This document shows positions 57,757 to 64,000 of a stretch of 64,000 bases of DNA, piece after piece (the first letter of the stretch is position 1; each line of letters begins with the position of its first letter). The notes beneath the pieces were generated by a model. That model was not told the origin of the DNA. It saw only the letters and a program-made list of their open reading frames with translations, and made no database searches. Source of the stretch: an uncultured Acetatifactor sp. (GTDB lineage: Bacteria; Bacillota; Clostridia; Lachnospirales; Lachnospiraceae); assembly GCA_910589035.1 (NCBI GenBank), contig CAJUSI010000070.1:12518-76517 (forward strand), given 5' to 3'. Both the position numbers and the translations under genes were made by a program.

Positions 57757-59883
57757 GTGGGAAAGAAATTATTTATTGCGGAGAAACCCAGTGTGGCGAG
57801 GGAATTTGCAAACGCGCTGAAGGTGAATACGGCTTCCAGGGACGGCTATCTGGAGTCGGAGAATGTGATTATTACCTGGTGCGTGGGGCATCTGGTTACC
57901 ATGAGCTATCCGGACGCCTATGACGAGAGATTCCGGCGCTGGAGCTTTGACACGATTCCTTTTTTGCCGAAGGATTTCAAATATGAAGTCATTGAGAACT
58001 CCAAAAAGCAATATACTGTTGTAAGCTCCCTGATGAAGCGAAAGGATGTGGACACCATCTATGTGTGCACGGACTCCGGGAGGGAGGGAGAATACATATA
58101 CAGGCTGGTGGAGCAGATGGCCGGGGTTCGGGATAAGGAGCGTAAAAGGGTATGGATTGATTCCCAGACCGAGGAGGAAATCCTGAGGGGGATCCGCGAG
58201 GCAAAGGACCTGAAGGAATACGACAATTTAAGTGATGCCGCGTATCTGCGGGCCAAGGAAGATTACCTGATGGGGATCAACTTCTCAAGGGTTCTCACCT
58301 TGAAATATGGATCCGTCGTGAAGGATTATTTAAAGCGCGACCGGGCTGTAATTTCCGTGGGACGGGTTATGACCTGTGTGCTGGGTATTGTGGTGAACAG
58401 GGAGCGGGAGATACGTTCCTTTGTGAAGACCCCCTTTTACAGAGTGGTGGGAAATTTCCGTCTGCAGGATAAGAGCTTTTCAGGGGAATGGCGGGCCGTG
58501 GAGGGTTCTCCATGGTTTGCCTCGCCCAGGCTTTATAAGGAGAACGGCTTTAAGGAGAAGGCGGATGCGGAGAGACTGGTCGCCCACCTGGAAGAGGAGC
58601 CTGTGGGAGATATCCTGCTGGAAAGCATCTCAAAGAAAAAGGAGAACAAGAATCCGCCCCTTCTCTACAACCTGGCGGAGCTGCAGAACGACTGCTCCAA
58701 ACTATTCAAGATCAGCCCGGATGAAACCCTGCGGATTGTCCAGGAGCTGTATGAGAAGAAGATGGTTACCTATCCCAGAACGGATGCGCGGGTGCTGTCC
58801 ACCGCGGTGGCGAAGGAAATACATAAAAACATCGGCGGCCTGCAGGGCTTCCGGCCTGCTGCGGGATTTGCCGCGGAGATACTCAGGAACGGAAATCATA
58901 AGGGGATCGCAAAGACAAGATATGTGAATGACAAGCAGATTACGGACCATTATGCCATTATACCCACCGGACAGGGGCTGAATAATCTGAACGGGCTGCC
59001 GGTGCTTTCCGCAAAGGTGTACGAACTTATCGTGCGCAGATTTTTGAGCATTTTCTACCCTCCGGCCGTATACCGGAAGTTTGCCCTGTGTATCAGGGTA
59101 AAGGAGGAAAGATTCTTCGCCAATTTTAAGGTGCTGGCGGATGAGGGATATTTAAAGGTAATCCGGAAAAACGGCGCGGAGAATGCTTCGGCAGAGAATG
59201 CGCAGGATAAGAATGGTACTGCCGTAGGCTCTTCGGACAAAGGCTCACCTGCCGCAAAGCAGGTTCCTTCCGCCACCATGACGGCGCCGTCCGCAAAGGA
59301 CGGCGGAGAGCGTAAGGAAAACGGCGGGGAGGAAGAGACGGAGATAAAGGGGGATGAAGCGTTTTTGAAGCTTCTGGACACCCTGAAAAAGGGCGATAAG
59401 CTGGGGGTGGATTCCTACGAAGTCAGGGAAGGAGAGACCTCGCCTCCGAAGAGATACAACTCCGGAAGCATAATCCTGACCATGGAGAATGCGGGACAGT
59501 TCATCGAGGACGAGGAGCTGAGAGCGCAGATCAAGGGAAGCGGCATCGGCACCAGCGCCACAAGGGCGGAAATCCTGAAAAAGCTGGTCAATATCGAATA
59601 CCTGGCCCTGAACAAAAAGTCCCAGATGCTGACACCCACGCTGATGGGGGAAATGATCTACGATGTGGTGGGAAGCTCCATCAGGGCGCTTCTGGATCCG
59701 GCCCTGACTGCCAGCTGGGAGAAGGGGCTGACCCAGGTGGCGGAGGGGAATATTTCTTCCGGAGAATATATGGACAAGCTGAACGGCTTTGTGGGACGCA
59801 GGACGGAATATGTCAAGCAGCTCAACAACCAGAGGGCGCTGTATTCTCTGTTCCAGACCGCCGCAGCAAATTATAAGACCTGA
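57757..59883 (+). CDS. topB: DNA topoisomerase III
   Basis: A type IA topoisomerase of 708 residues that decatenates DNA. The Toprim domain has FIAEKPSVAREFA and CTDSGREGEYIYRLVE. The catalytic tyrosine is in KKMVTYPRTDARVL. TSATRAEILKKL and the C-terminal core follow. A ~60-residue low-complexity, charged insertion (ENASAENAQDKNG to EEETEIKGDEAF, ~470-530) splits the core, and the protein lacks zinc fingers. The start is GTG 57757, with AAAAGGACGG ahead. No relaxase or ICE genes flank it here, so it is probably the housekeeping copy. Confidence 0.92.
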   Translation: MGKKLFIAEKPSVAREFANALKVNTASRDGYLESENVIITWCVGHLVTMSYPDAYDERFRRWSFDTIPFLPKDFKYEVIENSKKQYTVVSSLMKRKDVDTIYVCTDSGREGEYIYRLVEQMAGVRDKERKRVWIDSQTEEEILRGIREAKDLKEYDNLSDAAYLRAKEDYLMGINFSRVLTLKYGSVVKDYLKRDRAVISVGRVMTCVLGIVVNREREIRSFVKTPFYRVVGNFRLQDKSFSGEWRAVEGSPWFASPRLYKENGFKEKADAERLVAHLEEEPVGDILLESISKKKENKNPPLLYNLAELQNDCSKLFKISPDETLRIVQELYEKKMVTYPRTDARVLSTAVAKEIHKNIGGLQGFRPAAGFAAEILRNGNHKGIAKTRYVNDKQITDHYAIIPTGQGLNNLNGLPVLSAKVYELIVRRFLSIFYPPAVYRKFALCIRVKEERFFANFKVLADEGYLKVIRKNGAENASAENAQDKNGTAVGSSDKGSPAAKQVPSATMTAPSAKDGGERKENGGEEETEIKGDEAFLKLLDTLKKGDKLGVDSYEVREGETSPPKRYNSGSIILTMENAGQFIEDEELRAQIKGSGIGTSATRAEILKKLVNIEYLALNKKSQMLTPTLMGEMIYDVVGSSIRALLDPALTASWEKGLTQVAEGNISSGEYMDKLNGFVGRRTEYVKQLNNQRALYSLFQTAAANYKT

Positions 59884-60124
59884 GCCGCGCGGAAACGGCA
59901 CTGTCTGGCATGACTCAGCTGTGCAGAAAATGACAGTGTCCGGCATGTTTCCGCCGCTCTGCAGGACTGCGGGGGGCAGTGCAGACTTCCATTACCTTGT
60001 TCGCGGCGTCAAACATATGGTAATCAGCGTGGATTATACCAGATGCTGGTTTGGTACAGTATGCACCCTAAATGCAAGCAATAATAGAAAACCGTGAAAT
60101 AGAAAGGATGGAAAGGAAGAAGCT

Positions 60125-60799
60125 ATGAGCGAAGCGATATCCGTAACGGAACTATACGATTTAAAGGAAACCATTGCCGCAGAATTGTTCGCGGGTATAA
60201 AATATCCCTGGGAGGTTCTGCCCAAAATCCACGACTTTATCATCAGTCTGGGTGAAAAGCTTCCGAGAGATATTTATGAAGAGCGCGGCGAGCACATCTG
60301 GATTGCAAAAAACGCAAAGGTGGCTCCCACAGCCTGTCTGAACGGACCTCTGATTATAGATGAGGATGCTGAAGTCCGTCACTGTGCCTTTGTGCGGGGC
60401 AATGCCATTGTGGGAAAAGGAGCGGTGGTGGGAAATTCCACGGAGCTGAAGAATGTGATTCTCTTCAACAAGGTGCAGGTGCCCCACTACAATTATGTAG
60501 GGGACAGCATCCTGGGGTATAAGGCCCATATGGGAGCCGGTTCCATCACCTCTAACGTGAAGAGCGACAAGACATTGGTGGTGGTGAAAGGAGAGGGCTT
60601 CTCCATCGAGACCGGATTAAAGAAGATGGGGGCCATGCTTGGCGACAATGTGGAGGTGGGCTGCAATACCGTCCTGAATCCCGGAACCGTTATCGGCAGG
60701 AATACCAATATCTATCCTGTGTCCATGGTGAGAGGTGTGATTCCGGCCGGGAGTATCTATAAGAAAGCTGCGGAGATTGCACAAAAAAGAGAAGGATAG
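60125..60799 (+). CDS. Left-handed beta-helix (hexapeptide repeat) protein, GlmU-C-like
   Basis: The 224-residue protein has an N-terminal helical part (EAISVTELYDLKETIAAELF; YPWEVLPKIHDFI), followed by hexapeptide coils: IWIAKNAKVAPTACLNGPLI, AIVGKGAVVGNSTELKNVIL, NYVGDSILGYKAHMGAGSI, CNTVLNPGTVIGRNTNIYP. It resembles the acetyltransferase half of GlmU (the HYNYVGDS segment recalls the UDP-GlcNAc acetyltransferase site) but lacks a pyrophosphorylase domain. In databases such proteins are often loosely called UDP-GlcNAc pyrophosphorylase. An acyl transfer or binding role is inferred. GGAAAGGAAGAAG precedes ATG 60125. Confidence 0.75.
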   Translation: MSEAISVTELYDLKETIAAELFAGIKYPWEVLPKIHDFIISLGEKLPRDIYEERGEHIWIAKNAKVAPTACLNGPLIIDEDAEVRHCAFVRGNAIVGKGAVVGNSTELKNVILFNKVQVPHYNYVGDSILGYKAHMGAGSITSNVKSDKTLVVVKGEGFSIETGLKKMGAMLGDNVEVGCNTVLNPGTVIGRNTNIYPVSMVRGVIPAGSIYKKAAEIAQKREG

Positions 60800-60913
60800 T
60801 CCAGGAAGGATATTTTTCAGAAGGATATTTTTTTACAAAAAATACTAGATTTTTTGCCATAAGTATGAGAGAATAAAAAGAGATTATTATACGTCAATTT
60901 CCAAATTGATAAG

Positions 60914-60946
60914 CAATAGAAGGTGCGCTTTGCGGGCTTTCTGTTG
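60914..60946 (+). promoter_or_regulatory. Leader hairpin of the IscU-like/GGGtGRT operon
   Basis: CAATAGAAGGTGCGC (60914-60928) pairs with GCGGGCTTTCTGTTG (60932-60946) around a TTT loop. This gives 15 positions with one mismatch and a few G-T pairs. It lies ~40 bases before the first gene and has no T-run, so it is a leader structure (stability or regulation) rather than a terminator. Confidence 0.55.
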
Positions 60947-60985
60947 TCATGAATAATAACTTACATAATCGAAAGGAGATTTCAC

Positions 60986-61678
60986 ATGATTTATTCAAAG
61001 GAAGTTGAAGAAATGTGCACAGTTGCTCAGGGTGTGCATCATGGTTGTGCGCCTATCCCCGAAGAAGCAAAGTGGGTACAGGCAAAGAAGGTGGAAGACA
61101 TTTCCGGTCTGACACATGGCGTCGGCTGGTGTGCTCCTCAGCAGGGTGCATGTAAGCTGACTCTGAATGTCAAGGAAGGCATCATCCAGGAAGCGCTGGT
61201 TGAGACCATCGGCTGCTCCGGCATGACCCATTCCGCAGCCATGGCATCCGAGATTCTTCCCGGCCTGACCGTTATGGAAGCTCTGAACACCGACCTTGTG
61301 TGCGATGCCATCAACACTGCTATGAGAGAGCTGTTCCTGCAGATTGTCTACGGACGTACCCAGAGTGCTTTCTCCGAGGAAGGCCTTCCCATCGGCGCAG
61401 GGCTTGAGGATCTGGGCAAGGGCTTAAGAAGCCAGGTTGGCACCATGTACGGCACTTTGAAGAAAGGCCCCCGTTATCTGGAAATGGCGGAAGGTTATGT
61501 GACCGGCATTGCTCTGGACAAGGATGACCAGATTATCGGCTATGAGTTCGTGAGTCTTGGAAAGATGACCGATTTCATCAAGAAGGGCGATGATCCCAAC
61601 ACCGCGTATGAGAAGGCAAAAGGCCAGTACGGCCGTGTGGCAGATGCCGTGAAGGTTATCGATCCCAGGAAAGAGTGA
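60986..61678 (+). CDS. IscU/NifU-like iron-sulfur scaffold homolog, partner of GGGtGRT protein
   Basis: The 230-residue protein has an IscU-like core: GWCAPQQGACKLTLNVKEG, then ALVETIGCSGMTHSAAMASE, corresponding to the IscU Cys-containing loop and GCGSAIASSS motif. The third Cys position of classical IscU is not obvious (DAINTAMRELFLQIVYG). Its remaining part is unique. It is therefore an unusual scaffold that may bind a metal or cluster differently. GAAAGGAG at perfect spacing and codon choice suggest very high expression. It is followed by the GGGtGRT gene after 89 bases. The two-gene arrangement is conserved in many Clostridia; the biological role is not known to me. Confidence 0.75.
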   Translation: MIYSKEVEEMCTVAQGVHHGCAPIPEEAKWVQAKKVEDISGLTHGVGWCAPQQGACKLTLNVKEGIIQEALVETIGCSGMTHSAAMASEILPGLTVMEALNTDLVCDAINTAMRELFLQIVYGRTQSAFSEEGLPIGAGLEDLGKGLRSQVGTMYGTLKKGPRYLEMAEGYVTGIALDKDDQIIGYEFVSLGKMTDFIKKGDDPNTAYEKAKGQYGRVADAVKVIDPRKE

Positions 61679-61767
61679 TGCGCATGGCCGCAAAGCCGTC
61701 ATGCACCGCTTCTCAATCGAAAAGGAGATTGGAGAGGCATCCAGAAAAATAAGGAGGACAGGAAAAA

Positions 61768-62778
61768 ATGGCTTTATTTGAATCATATGAAAGACGTATT
61801 GACAAGATTACGGAAGTTCTGAACAGCTATGGCATCTCCTCTATCGAAGAAGCAGAGAAGATTACCAAGGACGCAGGGCTTGATGTATATGAGCAGGTGA
61901 AGAAGATTCAGCCCATCTGCTTTGAGAATGCCTGCTGGGCTTACACTGTGGGAGCTGCCATCGCCATCAAGAAGGGCTGCCGCAAGGCCGCTGATGCCGC
62001 AGCCGCAATCGGCGAGGGGCTTCAGGCTTTCTGCATCCCCGGATCCGTTGCCGATACCCGTAAGGTAGGACTGGGACACGGCAATCTGGGCAAGATGCTG
62101 CTGGAGGAGGATACCGACTGCTTCTGCTTCCTGGCTGGACACGAGTCCTTTGCCGCTGCGGAGGGCGCCATCGGTATCGCTGAGAAGGCCAACAAGGTCC
62201 GCCAGAAGCCTCTGCGCGTTATCCTGAACGGTCTTGGCAAAGATGCGGCAAAGATTATTTCCCGTATCAACGGCTTTACTTTTGTAGAGACAGAGTATGA
62301 TCCTTATACCAACGAGGTGAAGGAGATTGAGAGAATTCCTTACTCCGAGGGACTCCGCGCCAAGGTGAACTGCTATGGTTCCAACAGCGTTCCTGAGGGT
62401 GTGGCTATCATGTGGAAGGAGAATGTGGACGTATCCATCACCGGCAACTCCACCAATCCCACCAGATTCCAGCATCCTGTTGCAGGCACCTACAAGAAGG
62501 AGAGAACCGAGGCCGGCAGGAAGTACTTCTCCGTTGCTTCCGGCGGCGGCACTGGACGTACCCTGCATCCCGACAACATGGCTGCAGGTCCTGCTTCCTA
62601 CGGATTTACGGATACCCTGGGACGTATGCATTCCGATGCGCAGTTCGCAGGATCTTCTTCCGTTCCCGCACATGTAGAAATGATGGGACTCATCGGCATG
62701 GGCAACAACCCCATGGTGGGCGCTACCGTAGCAGTGGCCGTATCCATCGAGGAGGCAGCGAAGGAAAATCGCTTCTAA
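61768..62778 (+). CDS. GGGtGRT protein (conserved, function unknown)
   Basis: The 336-residue protein is named for the stretch SGGGTGRTLHPDNMAAG near residue 255. Other conserved blocks: ICFENACWAYTVGAAIAIKKG, FCIPGSVADTRKVGLGHGNLGKML, FCFLAGHESFAAAEGAIGIAEKANK and GGMGNNPMVGATVAVAV-like MGLIGMGNNPMVGATVAV. The repeated Gly-rich loops suggest a nucleotide- or cofactor-binding enzyme. It is encoded with the IscU-like protein, which might supply or receive a cluster. AAGGAGGACAGG precedes ATG 61768 and codons are optimised, so it is likely abundant. A strong terminator follows. No reaction is known. Confidence 0.8.
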   Translation: MALFESYERRIDKITEVLNSYGISSIEEAEKITKDAGLDVYEQVKKIQPICFENACWAYTVGAAIAIKKGCRKAADAAAAIGEGLQAFCIPGSVADTRKVGLGHGNLGKMLLEEDTDCFCFLAGHESFAAAEGAIGIAEKANKVRQKPLRVILNGLGKDAAKIISRINGFTFVETEYDPYTNEVKEIERIPYSEGLRAKVNCYGSNSVPEGVAIMWKENVDVSITGNSTNPTRFQHPVAGTYKKERTEAGRKYFSVASGGGTGRTLHPDNMAAGPASYGFTDTLGRMHSDAQFAGSSSVPAHVEMMGLIGMGNNPMVGATVAVAVSIEEAAKENRF

Positions 62779-62812
62779 AATTACCTTTTGAATCGAAATG
62801 CCGGAAGGCTTG

Positions 62813-62849
62813 AAAGTACCGTAATCTCCAGGGGTTGCGGTACTTTTTT
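62813..62849 (+). terminator. Intrinsic terminator of the GGGtGRT operon
   Basis: AAAGTACCG (62813-62821) pairs with CGGTACTTT (62838-62846), followed by TTT. A textbook terminator. Confidence 0.92.
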
Positions 62850-62925
62850 CATGCCGGGAAGTGAAAACGGAAATTTGCTCTGAGCAGTCGTGAAAAGTGG
62901 TAAAAATTGGTGAGTAGGATACCGG

Positions 62926-62959
62926 TAGGTAACAAATAGGTAACACGGCACAGGTAACA
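62926..62959 (+). repeat. Three TAGGTAACA repeats, probable integrase arm sites
   Basis: TAGGTAACA at 62926-62934 and 62937-62945 and CAGGTAACA at 62951-62959, spaced 11 and 14 bp, lie between the last chromosomal terminator and the integrase gene. Such short direct repeats often are arm-type binding sites of tyrosine integrases; the core site would lie close by. Confidence 0.6.
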
Positions 62960-62982
62960 GAATTTCAGCAAAAGCAGGCACG

Positions 62983-63011
62983 AAAAAAGCCGCAGCCACA
63001 AGGGTTACGGC
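62983..63011 (-). terminator. Terminator of the integrase gene
   Basis: On the minus strand GCCGTAACC (63011-63003) pairs with GGCTGCGGC (62997-62989) with one mismatch and one G-T pair, followed by TTTTTTC. It overlaps the stop codon. Confidence 0.8.
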
Positions 63012-64000
63012 ATCTTTTCCATTTCCGTCCTCAGCCATTCAATATCACGCTTGGTATAGGTGCCCTCTGTTATGTCCGTGATCTTGTGGCCGACAAGGAG
63101 TTTTATCACATATTCATCTACCCCGGCCTTTTTAGCCATAGTGATGAAAGTAGTCCGGGGATCGTGTGGGCGGTGATCCTCACGCATACCTAGGGCGGTC
63201 ATAATTTTTGCGAACCGACCGGCATATTTGTCATAGGTGATAGCCATGCCGCCCTTTACAGCATCCGGATCATTAAAGAGATATATGCTACCGAGGGCGA
63301 TTGCCTGGTCGTAGTTTTTCTGAACAAGGCTTTTTATGCGGGGGTGTATAGGCACGACACGGTTTTTACCGGCATCGGTTTTCATTCCTCCGGTGATGTA
63401 CTGTTCGGAAAGGTTGACATCCTCAATCCTGAGCTTTGCAAGTTCCTGCGGGCGCCATCCCATGTAACATTGAATCAGAATCCAGTCCACAAAGCGGAAA
63501 GAGTCGATGTTGTTCCATAAGGTTTCCATTTCCTGGTCGTTGAAATTTATGTGTCCCCTCGTAGCAGCCTCTTTTTCTTTGATGATGTCGTTGGAGAGGT
63601 CAAAGGTTCGGGCATAGTTCTTGTCTACCAGCTCATACTCCAGGGCGTAATCCAGCATGAGGTTGAACATGGATTTGATCCTTGCCTTAGTTCCTGGAGA
63701 GGCCGGCACCTTATGCCCGGCATCCTTGCCACGGGAGGGGATGATATAGCCGTCCTCCATAATGCCCTTGATATGCCTGGCCCGGAGGTCCTTTACGCGC
63801 ATACTGTGGATAGCGTGGCAGTATCTCCAGGCGGCGGTGATGGTTCTGGAGGACGATTCACTTTCCAGGGTAGGGAAGTAGCTTTCCGTCCACTTCTGGT
63901 AAAGCTCGGCAAGGGTAAGATTGTTGTTTTGTATGTCGTAGGGACTGGCTCCATATTCAGCCAATGCCTGGAGAGCCTCTTTTTTGGTTTTGAATGTTCC
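63005..64000 (-). CDS. Tyrosine recombinase/integrase, N-terminus outside window
   Basis: The frame continues past the right edge; TTG 63964 is an internal Leu, preceded by GTFKTKKEALQALA, part of an arm-binding domain. The rest has a core-binding domain (LTLAELYQKWTESYF) and the catalytic domain: Arg in GWRPQELAKLRIEDV, HxxR in HRPHDPRTTFITM, His in LLVGHKITDITEG and nucleophile Tyr in TYTKRDIEWL. It resembles integrases of Firmicutes phages and integrative elements. Its 3' end faces the GGGtGRT terminator, with arm-like repeats between. This marks the probable border of an integrated element that extends to the right. Confidence 0.9.
   Translation of the reverse strand, partial: GTFKTKKEALQALAEYGASPYDIQNNNLTLAELYQKWTESYFPTLESESSSRTITAAWRYCHAIHSMRVKDLRARHIKGIMEDGYIIPSRGKDAGHKVPASPGTKARIKSMFNLMLDYALEYELVDKNYARTFDLSNDIIKEKEAATRGHINFNDQEMETLWNNIDSFRFVDWILIQCYMGWRPQELAKLRIEDVNLSEQYITGGMKTDAGKNRVVPIHPRIKSLVQKNYDQAIALGSIYLFNDPDAVKGGMAITYDKYAGRFAKIMTALGMREDHRPHDPRTTFITMAKKAGVDEYVIKLLVGHKITDITEGTYTKRDIEWLRTEMEKMP

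Overview
The window looks like chromosome from a Gram-positive anaerobe of the class Clostridia, most likely a Lachnospiraceae gut commensal. This is inferred from gene content and style: strong AAGGAGG-type ribosome binding sites, a group-B-like [FeFe] hydrogenase, pta-ackA acetate production, tRNA(Met) cytidine acetate ligase, DUF1292, ACT + PFL (DUF711) and IscU-like + GGGtGRT pairs, an archaeal-type AspRS, and glycogen enzymes. Base composition is moderately GC-rich. Nearly all genes lie on the + strand. The exceptions are tmcAL, the DUF1292 gene, a small gene at 45669-45953, an ABC transporter pair and the integrase at the right edge.

Layout. 1-3544: the 3' end of feoB, then larE-larB-larC for the nickel-pincer cofactor, with an extremely His-rich LarC. 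3591-5784: a monomeric [FeFe] hydrogenase and a small unknown gene, each preceded by a copy of the same ~95-bp element. 6022-9800: an orphan DRE-TIM aldolase, an archaeal-type AspRS and MetY, all rich in C-ending codons. 9993-16637: a zinc-finger membrane protein, polA, coaE, walJ, and an ACT/PFL pair. 16639-18498: a solute-binding-protein gene that has lost its 5' end. 18523-28623: tmcAL, pta-ackA, a C39-like peptidase, gltX, a UvrD-type helicase and DUF1292. 28813-35577: a GH13 protein lacking all its catalytic residues, a Cys-rich repeat protein, a lactonase, aroC, tgt and yajC. 35914-47587: amino-acid biosynthesis (leuB-ilvD-ilvB, serC-serA), an L,D-transpeptidase, a permease, and a DUF1015 gene behind a structured leader. 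47849-52916: glgB with a Lys/Ala/Pro repeat tail, mscS, unknown genes and tRNA-Thr(CGT). 53049-62778: an ABC pair without a binding protein, argH, asd, topB, a left-handed beta-helix protein and the IscU-like/GGGtGRT pair. 63005-64000: a tyrosine integrase, the likely edge of an integrated element.

Two themes stand out. First, the window is full of short tandem duplications (16, 17, 22, 23, 30, 42, ~69 and 90 bp) in intergenic DNA, across stop codons and inside coding tails, with no IS transposase to explain them. Second, several candidates for undescribed biology occur: the catalytically degenerate GH13 protein, the 14-residue Cys/Arg/Asp repeat protein next to it, the IscU-like/GGGtGRT pair, the structured leader of the DUF1015 gene, and the duplicated hairpin element around the hydrogenase. 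All calls are from reading the sequence; no database search was run.
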